A stretch of DNA of 13,564 nucleotides from Acetofilamentum sp. (GTDB taxonomy: Bacteria; Bacteroidota; Bacteroidia; Bacteroidales; JAADGE01). The notes below the pieces were generated by a model, which ran no database searches, was not told the origin of the DNA, and saw nothing but the letters and a program-made list of their open reading frames with translations. This document shows, piece by piece, positions 5,792 through 12,513 of this stretch. A program made the translations under genes and the position numbers. The DNA is taken from NCBI GenBank assembly GCA_020720705.1, contig DYOJ01000026.1:1-13564 (forward strand), read 5' to 3'. Positions within the stretch are counted from its first letter, which is position 1; each line of letters begins with the position of its first letter.

Positions 5792-8209
5792 ATGGCTGAA
5801 AATATCTACGAAACTATAGACAATTCGCAAAAATCCGGCGGAATTGATATTATGAAATACTTGTTCAAAGCTCTTCGCTTTTGGTATTTATTCGTAATAT
5901 CCTTAATTTTGGCATATTTTATAGCCTATTGGACCAACAAATTTGCAATTCCGGTTTATGCCCTCAACACAACCGTTCTTGTGAAAAAAGGAGCCGGCGA
6001 AGAAGCTTATGCAGGCGGCTTACAAGTTTTCACACGAAGCAAAGATTTAGTTACTGAAATCGGTGTCCTGAAATCTTTTATGCTGACCAGAAACGCCCTC
6101 CAAGAACTAAACTTTGAAACATCCTATTTTAGAGACGAACCGTATCGAAGTAATTATGAGGTTTATAAACAAAGTCCTTTCACGGTAGATTACGATTCAA
6201 TTCACAGCCAGTATTTCTATATGCCTGTATATGTTGTTTTTTTGGATTCTGCAAATGTCAGAATAACCATTGAGGATTTAGATTTTACAGCAAATCATAA
6301 TATTAAGGATACCTTTGAATATCAAAATTTTAAGTTCAAAATAAACAGACGTGACACCCTACATTTTAATTCAAATTTTGTCGGACAAAAATATTTTTTT
6401 CTGCGAAATAACTACAATTCACTTGCAAGAGCCTACCAAGAACGTATCGAAATTGAAATTAGCCCCGAAGGAAGTAACATCCTTTGGATATGGCTCGAAG
6501 GTACAAACCCAAACAAAGACGCTGATTATTTGAATAAGATAGTTGAAATTTTCATCAAACAAGGCTTAGACGAAAAAAATAAAAAAATTACCGACATCAT
6601 AAATTTTATTGACCAGCAATTGCTTGGTGTCTCCGATTCGTTGCAGGAAAGCGAAGGCAGCATGCAATATTTCAAAGAAGAAAATCAAATGCTTGATTTA
6701 AGTCTCGAGAGTCAACAACTCTTAATCAGACTTAACGAATTGCAAAACAGAATTGTAAATCAACGCTATAAACTTGGATATTACAAAAGTTTAATTACAG
6801 AAATAAATAGTAGCAAAGATGCCGCAACCCTCACAGCTCCAAGCGTTATGGGCGTTGACGACGGGATTTTAATAAGTTATCTGCAAAACTTAGGAGAGGC
6901 TATCACCGAACAAAAGTTATTGGATTTTACCGTTAAGGGAGACATGCCGATTGCTCGAGAAGTGAAAATGAAAATCAAAAATGCACAATCACAAATTGTT
7001 TCACACGCAGCAAGTACTTTGAAAGTTACTGAGGAGATGCTCGAAAATTTAAAAAAGGAACTTAAAGAAACCGAGCGTGATGTAGCAAAACTTCCAGCAT
7101 CCGAGCGCAAAATTATCGGTATTCAACGCAAATTCGATATCAATGATGAAATCTATACGATGCTGTTTACCAGAAGGATAGAAGCCTCTATCACGCAAAA
7201 ATCCAACAAACCCGATGCCGAGTCCTTAGACCCCGCATTCCCGTTTAACGCTGTGAGGCAAAGTCATGACACCGGCGCAAATACCAGAAAGGCTTTGATG
7301 TTTGGGTTTATTCTGCCCATTTTATTTATAGTGATAAAAGAATTTACAAATCATAAAATTGAAGATAAAGCTGATGTTGAAAAAGGCACAAAAACTCCGA
7401 TTATCGGCTCAGTCGGAAGGAACACCAAGGAGTCAAACCTTCCGATATTAGACCACCCAAAATCACCCATATCCGAATCGTTTAGAGCTATTAGGACAAA
7501 TTTACAATATATTCTGCGTCAAAAAGAACAAAAATTAATTGTCATGACTTCAACCGTCAGCGGTGAAGGTAAATCTTTTGTTTCTGCCAATTTTGCTGCG
7601 GTTTTAGCTCTGTCCGGAAAAAAAACGCTCCTTGTCGGCTTGGATTTAAGAAAACCTAAACTTCAAAATGAATTTGATTATCCGAAAAATATTGGACTGA
7701 GTTCGTTTTTGATAAATTACAACACTTTTGAAGACGTAATTCGTCCCACAAAGCATGAAAACTTATTCGTAGCCCTATCCGGTCCGGTGCCGCCTAATCC
7801 AGCCGAATTGATAGAATCTGAAAAAATGCTTGAATTCATTACTTTAGCTAAATCAAAATTTGATTATATAATTTTTGATACACCGCCAATCGGTATTGTA
7901 ACGGATGCGCTTTTACTTGCTGAATATGCAGACAGTTATATGTATATTGTCCGCCAAAATTATACGCACAAAAATGCACTTAAATTATTAGACGAAGTTA
8001 CTAAAACAAGTGCTGTAAAGAATCTGAACATTATTCTCAACGATGCCGTAATTGCATCGGGTTATGGTTATGGCTACGGTTACGGTTACGGCTACGGATA
8101 TGGTTACGGATACGGATACGGACAAGGATATTACGACGACGACCATACGCATAAACGAGAAAGGTCAATTGTCAGAAAACTCAAAAAACTGTTTAAGAAC
8201 AGCAAATAG
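5792..8209 (+). CDS. Wzc-like polysaccharide co-polymerase / BY-kinase
   Basis: 805 aa, full length for a fused Wzz-BY-kinase. Inner-membrane helix 1 is at about 29-47 and helix 2 at about 499-518. The periplasmic part between them has a Wzz-like start, long coiled-coil stretches (about 262-335 and 385-435) and a GNVR-like segment (434-468). The cytoplasmic kinase shows the oligomerisation motif ESFRAIR (Glu562, Arg565, Arg568), Walker A SGEGKS (590-595, Lys594), Walker A' LLVGLDLRKPKL (613-624), the signature SGPVPPNPAEL (663-673) and Walker B YIIFDTPP (692-699, Asp696). The tail carries ten Gly-Tyr dipeptides (757-776), then QGYYDDD, then a basic end (787-805). Known BY-kinases autophosphorylate a C-terminal tyrosine cluster, and cycling of that cluster controls chain assembly and export. 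The first Asp of the usual Walker A' DxD is Gly616. It forms an operon with the OPX gene. No low-molecular-weight phosphatase or glycosyltransferase is adjacent. Confidence 0.93.
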   Translation: MAENIYETIDNSQKSGGIDIMKYLFKALRFWYLFVISLILAYFIAYWTNKFAIPVYALNTTVLVKKGAGEEAYAGGLQVFTRSKDLVTEIGVLKSFMLTRNALQELNFETSYFRDEPYRSNYEVYKQSPFTVDYDSIHSQYFYMPVYVVFLDSANVRITIEDLDFTANHNIKDTFEYQNFKFKINRRDTLHFNSNFVGQKYFFLRNNYNSLARAYQERIEIEISPEGSNILWIWLEGTNPNKDADYLNKIVEIFIKQGLDEKNKKITDIINFIDQQLLGVSDSLQESEGSMQYFKEENQMLDLSLESQQLLIRLNELQNRIVNQRYKLGYYKSLITEINSSKDAATLTAPSVMGVDDGILISYLQNLGEAITEQKLLDFTVKGDMPIAREVKMKIKNAQSQIVSHAASTLKVTEEMLENLKKELKETERDVAKLPASERKIIGIQRKFDINDEIYTMLFTRRIEASITQKSNKPDAESLDPAFPFNAVRQSHDTGANTRKALMFGFILPILFIVIKEFTNHKIEDKADVEKGTKTPIIGSVGRNTKESNLPILDHPKSPISESFRAIRTNLQYILRQKEQKLIVMTSTVSGEGKSFVSANFAAVLALSGKKTLLVGLDLRKPKLQNEFDYPKNIGLSSFLINYNTFEDVIRPTKHENLFVALSGPVPPNPAELIESEKMLEFITLAKSKFDYIIFDTPPIGIVTDALLLAEYADSYMYIVRQNYTHKNALKLLDEVTKTSAVKNLNIILNDAVIASGYGYGYGYGYGYGYGYGYGYGQGYYDDDHTHKRERSIVRKLKKLFKNSK
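8060..8119 (+). repeat. hexanucleotide GGN-TAY repeat encoding (Gly-Tyr)10
   Basis: Ten consecutive GGN TAY units inside the kinase gene. The third positions vary (GGT, GGC, GGA; TAT, TAC) while the amino acids never do. That pattern points to selection on the protein sequence rather than very recent slippage. Copy-number change in 6-bp steps would keep the frame. Confidence 0.9.
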
Positions 8210-8228
8210 CATTGAGCCGGTGCAAATA

Positions 8229-8259
8229 TTTTACATACTTTTATAAAAAAATAATTTTG
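8229..8259 (+). promoter_or_regulatory. promoter of the PLP enzyme gene
   Basis: TAATTTTG at 8252-8259 matches TAnnTTTG perfectly. TTTT at 8229-8232, 19 nt upstream, is a 3-of-4 match to the TTTG box. The -7 element ends only 5 nt before the ATG at 8265, so the transcript would be leaderless or nearly so. Confidence 0.55.
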
Positions 8260-8264
8260 TAAGT

Positions 8265-9479
8265 ATGAAAAATTTTGACCCGTCAGCAGCAATCATGTCG
8301 CTGAAACAATTTGGTGAATTTGGTGGTGTAAACCCCTCTATTACAGATTCTTCAACATTTACCTTCTTAGGTGCAAAAACCATGTTGGATACATTCCACG
8401 GCGAAACAGAGGGCTGTTTTCTGTATTCTCGCCATTGGAATCCAATGAATTTTATGTTATCGGAAGCACTTGCCGCAATGGAGAATACTCCGGCGGCATG
8501 GGTAACAGGTTCCGGAATGGGAGCAATAACAAGCACCTTGCTCCAACTCGTTAATTCGGGAGACCATATCGTGTCAAGTGTAACAACTTATGGCGGAACT
8601 TATGCGTTTTTAAAAAATTGGTTGCCGAAAATCAATGTGGACGTTACTTTTGTAAACACTACAAAACTTGATGAAGTAAAAAATGCAATTCGTCCGAACA
8701 CAAAAATCATTTACACTGAATCAATTTCAAATCCTTTACTTCAAATAGCTGATATTCCCGAATTATCCAAAATTGCTCATGAACACAACCTCAAACTTAT
8801 TGTTGATAATACTTTCTCGCCCATGATATTAGCTCCTTATGTGCTTGGTGCTGATATTGTTGTGTATAGTATGACCAAATTTATTAATGGGAAAAACGAC
8901 TGTGTTGCCGGTGCAATATGTGCCGACAAATCCTTCATTAATTCATTGATAGACGTAAACAACGGAACAGCGATGTTACTCGGACCGGTGCTCGACCCCT
9001 TGCGTTCGTCAAGTATCCTGAAAAACTTGCATACTTTGCATATTCGCATGAAACAACACAGCAAAAACGCATTATTTCTTGCCGAAAAATTCACGGAAAT
9101 CGGACTCAGAGTGTCTTACCCCGGACTTCCTACACATCAGGGAAACGAATTAATGAAAACACTCATGAACGAACAATTCGGATTCGGCGGAATGATAGCA
9201 ATAGATGTAAAAACATCTGAAAATGCTGCTGCTCTTATGGAAGCGATGCAGGACAAAGGTGTCGGTTACCTTGCCGTAAGTTTAGGATATTTCAAAACAC
9301 TATTCAGTAATTCCGGCAAAAGTACATCATCGGAAGTTCCCGAAAATATTCAGGCTGAAATGGGCTTATCTCCCGGATTAATTCGTTTTTCGGTCGGATT
9401 AGACAATGATATTGAAGCTACTTACAACACAATTTATTCTTGTTTGAAAGACTTGAATCTTATACCCGATGTCGCATAG
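8265..9479 (+). CDS. PLP-dependent Cys/Met metabolism enzyme (gamma-lyase / sulfhydrylase type)
   Basis: 404 aa, normal for the Cys/Met-metabolism PLP family (fold type I). Landmarks: YSRHWNP (54-60), the Tyr-Arg pair that binds the PLP phosphate of the neighbouring subunit; GSGMGAI (82-88), the phosphate loop; TTYGGTYAF (107-115) with the stacking Tyr109; Asp181 in VDNTFSP, which holds the pyridine nitrogen; Lys205 in YSMTKFINGKNDC, the Schiff-base lysine; and GYFKTLFSNSGKSTSSEVP (341-359) with RFSVGLDN (374-381) at the C-terminus. Family members cleave or form C-S bonds: methionine gamma-lyase, cystathionine gamma-lyase/synthase, O-acetylhomoserine sulfhydrylase. Gly111 stands where methionine gamma-lyase has its active-site Cys116, so the exact reaction cannot be assigned. 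The ATG at 8265 is kept because MKNFDPSAAIM fits the N-terminus I recall for this Bacteroidota subgroup; Met11 (8295) is an alternative. It has its own promoter and terminator. Confidence 0.88.
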   Translation: MKNFDPSAAIMSLKQFGEFGGVNPSITDSSTFTFLGAKTMLDTFHGETEGCFLYSRHWNPMNFMLSEALAAMENTPAAWVTGSGMGAITSTLLQLVNSGDHIVSSVTTYGGTYAFLKNWLPKINVDVTFVNTTKLDEVKNAIRPNTKIIYTESISNPLLQIADIPELSKIAHEHNLKLIVDNTFSPMILAPYVLGADIVVYSMTKFINGKNDCVAGAICADKSFINSLIDVNNGTAMLLGPVLDPLRSSSILKNLHTLHIRMKQHSKNALFLAEKFTEIGLRVSYPGLPTHQGNELMKTLMNEQFGFGGMIAIDVKTSENAAALMEAMQDKGVGYLAVSLGYFKTLFSNSGKSTSSEVPENIQAEMGLSPGLIRFSVGLDNDIEATYNTIYSCLKDLNLIPDVA

Positions 9480-9592
9480 TTAAGTTTAGACACTGTAATC
9501 GTAATTATTGAAGGTTGCGAACGGCGTTAAATACTTTACATTCAAACATTTGAAATAAAACATTTAACCCTCAACTTGAACCGTAAAAAAAT

Positions 9593-9626
9593 AAATAGGT
9601 GCATAATTTTGCCATGCACCTATTTT
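9593..9626 (+). terminator. Rho-independent terminator of the PLP enzyme gene
   Basis: A perfect 12-bp stem, AAATAGGTGCAT (9593-9604) with ATGCACCTATTT (9614-9625), encloses a 9-nt loop. The 3' arm runs into TTTT, and an A-rich tract precedes the stem, so it could work in both directions. It lies 114 nt after the stop codon, before the convergent OmpA-family gene. Confidence 0.75.
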
Positions 9627-9695
9627 ACTTAACCATATTAGCTTAACGATATCGGTTTATAATTTATAATATAATACCAAACTATTTAGTTATTG

Positions 9696-9911
9696 TAATA
9701 AAACTCATAACTTGTTGAAATACTATACGATATAGCGATATTTCGTTCAGAATGTTTTAGAAATTCTGTTGAAATTCAATCGAAATTCAAATGAAACTAT
9801 AAAAAAAACAATAAAATGACTATTGAATGACAATACATTCAATAGAAAAAAAAGCTGTAATTTACCTGAAATCAAGTATTTATACGTTTTCTTACAAAGA
9901 CGAACTATATT
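9696..9911 (+). repeat. left copy of a diverged AT-rich intergenic repeat
   Basis: Shares six collinear blocks with the reverse complement of 12473-12239: TAATAAAACTCATAA (9696-9710, 15/15), GAAATTCAATCGAAATT (9771-9787, 16/17), AAATGACTA (9814-9822, 9/9), TGACAATACATTCAA (9828-9842, 14/15), a 30-nt block ending GTTTTCTTACAA (9868-9897, 24/30 by eye), and ACTATATT (9904-9911, 8/8). The spacers between blocks are poorly conserved. No shared open reading frame and no clear terminal inverted repeats are seen. Confidence 0.7.
9820..9845. repeat. 10-bp perfect inverted repeat
   Basis: CTATTGAATG (9820-9829) and CATTCAATAG (9836-9845) are exact complements separated by 6 nt. It lies inside the left repeat copy. 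The matching part of the right copy does not keep the full palindrome, so it may be an AT-rich regulator site, an RNA hairpin, or chance. Confidence 0.5.
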
Positions 9912-10046
9912 GTCAGAGATTGCCGACATTCAAATTATTGTTGGTTTTTCTGCCGATGCAGAATAAATGGTGCAATTACCGGACACGAATCTGAAAATTG
10001 ACCTGCCGATATGCGGATTTTCAATGGTTGTTGTAAATAATCGGGT

Positions 10047-12089
10047 TCATTTTTCGCACTTTACGATGTGTGCATCCGGGAAGCGGGCGATTAGTTGTTT
10101 CAACCCGGAGTCGGCTTCAAAAATGTCGGCAAACGGACCGCAGTAGTAGAAATAGTCATCTCCGAAACGGTATTCACTGATATTGTGCATGTTAAATTGT
10201 TCGAGTGAGATTTTTTCTTTGCTTGCTTTCAGAAAAACAGAGTAGGTGTGGGTTGGGCTTTCCTCGGATTTTTTTTCATAAACGTAGTGTTCCGGCACTT
10301 GGATTTCCCGAATGTAAAGTCCTGATTGTTCGGTGATTGTTCTAAATTCAACACGGCGATTGTATTTCAGCGATTCTTTGATAACTTCTCCGTTTTTATC
10401 CGTATTTTTTGATATCGGGTTTTGTTCTCCTTTTGCGGATACCTTCAAATTTTCGGCTTTTACACCTTTGCTTACCAAATAATCGGCAACGAAACTCGCG
10501 CGTTTTTCCGAAAGTTTCCGGTTGCGTTCCGAGTCGCCTTCCGAATCAGCGTATCCTGTGATTTCTATCTGTATATCAGAGTGTTGCACTAAATAATGGG
10601 CAAGGCTGTCGAGCATACCTGTCTGGCTTGTGCGATATTGATTCGATTCGAACAATAGGTCTCTGATGATAAAATAGTCTGCAATTTTTTGTAAATCATT
10701 GGTTTGCGCTGCAAACACAGTATCCAAATTTATGTGCTTTTGTTTGATAATCAGATAAATATCATTTTCACCAATCGTTTCGGGCTTGCGAGACGAATAC
10801 ATGCGAAGCGTGTCGTACCGGAAAAAATACATATCATCGTAAGGTGTATTGACGGGAAAGCCCATATTTTGAGCTTTCTGCCACTCGCCTTCGGCATTTT
10901 TTGCCGAAAAAAAGACATCAAACCCGCCCACCGAATTGTGCCCTTTTGAGCTGAAAAACAACGTATCGCCAGTTTCATTCAAAAAAACGCAGTCCTCGTC
11001 GGCTTCCGTGTTTATATTAGTTCCGATATTTTGCGCCGCTGAAAAGGTATTATCCGGACTTTTTTCCATGTAAAAAATATCTTTTCCGCCGACTGTTCCG
11101 GGGCGATTGCTCACAAAAAAAACAGCATCTTCCTGAGTATTCACAGCTACGGAAGTTTCTTGATAAACTGTGTTAATTGCTTCAAAATTAACAGGTTCTG
11201 TCCACATTCCGTTTTCATACGTGCTTCGGAACAGGTCGCCGTTATTGATGTCGGCATACACGTACATCGTTTTTCCGTTGTCGGAAATTCCTACGCAAGC
11301 ATCGGAAGTGCCTGTATTTAAGATTGTTCCTGCGTTTTGTGCTTTACGGAAAATGCCGTTTTCGTGTTTTGTGAAATAAATATCTTCGAGATATTCCGGT
11401 TTTATGTAATGCTCTGATTCTCTGATGTTTCCGGTTCGTTTTGAAGAGAAAATATATGAATCGGTGAATGAGGAGTAATACGGTGCAATATCGTTATAAA
11501 CCGAATTTACCGAATCGCCGAGATTGATTACCAACCAATTTCCTTTATTTTTTTTCAGCTCTCGACCGTTGATACATTCTCGGATACGCTTCTCAATGTT
11601 AATAATTTGCAGTGAGTCAGATATTTGCCGACGGTTTGAAAAATACTCGCTTGCCGATGCCTCTCGGTAGTTTTGTGATGACATCAACAAATTTGCAATT
11701 CTCAGAGAATCAGAGCGTTGTTTTTGTTTTGAAAAAAAATGTATTGCCGAATCAAATTCGCAGTTTTTTTGATACGCATCCCCCAAAATCCAAAACATAT
11801 CATCACTGATTTTCGGGTCTAAATCGTAAGCTTTTTTGTAGAAAAAATCAGCTTTTTGTGGTTTTGTCATGTTTTTATGACATTCGCCCATCAACATACA
11901 CAGCTCCGCATCTTCGGAATATCCCGAATACGCGCTATCCAGAAACGGTAGTGCCTCCGCGTAGTTGCCGTTTTGAGAAAGCAATTTCCCTTTTTGCACA
12001 TTCTTTTTGAATGTTTTGTTATATTCTTGTGCAATACCGATTTGCATAAAAACTATCGCTGCAATTATGAGGTGAATACATTTTATCAT
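10047..12089 (-). CDS. TPR / PD40 / OmpA-family outer-membrane protein with SPOR-like C-terminus
   Basis: 680 aa. Signal peptide 1-20, cleaved after GIA before QE. TPR-like repeats span about 25-125. A beta-propeller of PD40 (WD40-like) repeats follows at about 197-447, with recurring F.SS.R / FFVSNRPG.VGGKDIFY patterns (201-221, 263-287, 311-341, 364-395, 417-447). The OmpA C-terminal domain is at about 475-585: EITGYADSEGDSERNRKLSEKRA keeps Asp515 and Arg530, the spacing that binds diaminopimelate of peptidoglycan. The last 68 residues (TYSVFLKAS ... YFYYCGPFADIFEADSGLKQLIARFPDAHIVK) resemble a SPOR domain. The architecture recalls PorE of the type IX secretion system but has no carboxypeptidase-regulatory-like domain, and PorE is a lipoprotein whereas this has no lipobox. 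Paralogues of this type usually sit beside PorP/SprF genes, as here, and are thought to tether them to peptidoglycan. The stop is TGA at 10047-10049. Confidence 0.88.
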   Translation of the reverse strand: MIKCIHLIIAAIVFMQIGIAQEYNKTFKKNVQKGKLLSQNGNYAEALPFLDSAYSGYSEDAELCMLMGECHKNMTKPQKADFFYKKAYDLDPKISDDMFWILGDAYQKNCEFDSAIHFFSKQKQRSDSLRIANLLMSSQNYREASASEYFSNRRQISDSLQIINIEKRIRECINGRELKKNKGNWLVINLGDSVNSVYNDIAPYYSSFTDSYIFSSKRTGNIRESEHYIKPEYLEDIYFTKHENGIFRKAQNAGTILNTGTSDACVGISDNGKTMYVYADINNGDLFRSTYENGMWTEPVNFEAINTVYQETSVAVNTQEDAVFFVSNRPGTVGGKDIFYMEKSPDNTFSAAQNIGTNINTEADEDCVFLNETGDTLFFSSKGHNSVGGFDVFFSAKNAEGEWQKAQNMGFPVNTPYDDMYFFRYDTLRMYSSRKPETIGENDIYLIIKQKHINLDTVFAAQTNDLQKIADYFIIRDLLFESNQYRTSQTGMLDSLAHYLVQHSDIQIEITGYADSEGDSERNRKLSEKRASFVADYLVSKGVKAENLKVSAKGEQNPISKNTDKNGEVIKESLKYNRRVEFRTITEQSGLYIREIQVPEHYVYEKKSEESPTHTYSVFLKASKEKISLEQFNMHNISEYRFGDDYFYYCGPFADIFEADSGLKQLIARFPDAHIVKCEK

Positions 12090-12100
12090 AAGGTTTTATA

Positions 12101-12135
12101 GATTTGAGACATGAGATTTGAGACAACGGACATAC
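12101..12135. repeat. 7-bp-phased degenerate tandem repeat upstream of the OmpA-family gene
   Basis: Read on the plus strand in 7-bp steps: GATTTGA, GACATGA, GATTTGA, GACAACG, GACATAC. The first two units repeat as a near-perfect 14-bp pair (GATTTGAGACA at 12101-12111 and 12115-12125). It begins 12 nt before the minus-strand ATG, so it would lie in the 5' leader. Confidence 0.7.
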
Positions 12136-12136
12136 T

Positions 12137-12176
12137 GAAAATGTGATAATTTCTTAATTTGAAAATGTGATAATTT
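12137..12176. repeat. 16-bp direct repeat, 24-bp spacing
   Basis: GAAAATGTGATAATTT occurs exactly at 12137-12152 and again at 12161-12176, separated by CTTAATTT. It lies upstream of the OmpA-family start codon, beyond the 7-bp-phased repeat. No function can be assigned; a regulator site or simple sequence drift are both possible. Confidence 0.75.
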
Positions 12177-12238
12177 TCTGAATATCAATAATTTACGAAA
12201 AAACCCGAATTATTCACTAACTTCTTGAAACTTAGATT

Positions 12239-12473
12239 AATATAGTAGTTGTAAGAAAACCTGTAAACATTTGATTATGTGTATTTTATTGTCATTTTTT
12301 CATTTGAATGTCTTGTCATATAGTGGTCAAAAATAGTCAGATAGTAGTCATTTGGAGTTTTTTTTTCAATTTCAATTGAATTTCTACTGATTTTCAAACG
12401 AATTACCAAAAAAAATATTCAAGTCAAAATTTATTATATTTTCATCTATATCAATGACTTATGAGTTTTATTA
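12239..12473 (-). repeat. right copy of the diverged AT-rich intergenic repeat, inverted
   Basis: Reverse-complement counterpart of 9696-9911. Anchors on the plus strand are TTATGAGTTTTATTA (12459-12473), AATTTCAATTGAATTTC (12368-12384), TTGAATGTCTTGTCA (12304-12318), TTGTAAGAAAAC (12249-12260) and AATATAGT (12239-12246), in exactly the inverted order. It starts 41 nt after the PorP-like stop codon. It is about 20 nt longer than the left copy, mostly through poorly conserved A-rich spacers. Confidence 0.7.
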
Positions 12474-12513
12474 CTGACACTGATATATCAAATTTCATCA
12501 TAAAAGTTCGGCA

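Larger units (their letters stand above)
9480..10046. other. 567-nt intergenic region between convergent genes
   Basis: No convincing gene. From left to right it holds a small palindrome TTCAAACATTTGAA (9541-9554), the terminator at 9593-9626, the left copy of a diverged AT-rich repeat (9696-9911), and a short inverted repeat within it. The last 135 nt before the minus-strand stop at 10047 show only a 6-bp hairpin, TTCTGC-CGAT-GCAGAA, with the T tract on the wrong side for terminating the minus-strand gene. Confidence 0.7.
12090..12513. other. 424-nt intergenic region between the PorP-like and OmpA-family genes
   Basis: Holds no credible gene. It contains, from right to left in the direction of transcription, the right copy of the diverged repeat (12473-12239), the 16-bp direct repeat and the 7-bp-phased repeat. 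A minus-strand TATTTTTG (12335-12328) matches TAnnTTTG but has no TTTG box at the right distance and would give a leader of over 200 nt. The gap is long for two genes that are usually tightly linked. Confidence 0.7.

Noticed and set aside
8052..8246. Open frame overlapping the (GY)10 region
   Set aside because: A periodic frame-shifted reading (VTVTATDMVTDTDTD) of the kinase tail repeat; not a gene.
9747..9929. 60-codon open frame on the minus strand in the intergenic region
   Set aside because: It lies in the repeat. The matching frame of the other copy shows some similar residues (CKKT, FF, LNVLS), but an in-frame stop soon follows and there is no corresponding start, so no conserved protein is supported.
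9944..9964. Terminator for the OmpA-family gene at TTCTGC-CGAT-GCAGAA
   Set aside because: Only 6 bp, and the T tract lies on the wrong side for minus-strand transcription.
10704..11809. Several plus-strand open frames inside the OmpA-family gene
   Set aside because: They are shadows of a long, domain-rich minus-strand protein and show no recognisable protein features.
10047..12089. Assignment as PorE itself
   Set aside because: The carboxypeptidase-regulatory-like domain and lipobox of PorE are missing, and the neighbour is a PorP-type gene, which fits an adhesin-associated paralogue better.
9696..12473. Composite transposon bounded by inverted repeats
   Set aside because: No transposase, no visible target-site duplication and no sharp terminal repeats; the enclosed gene is a normal surface-protein gene.
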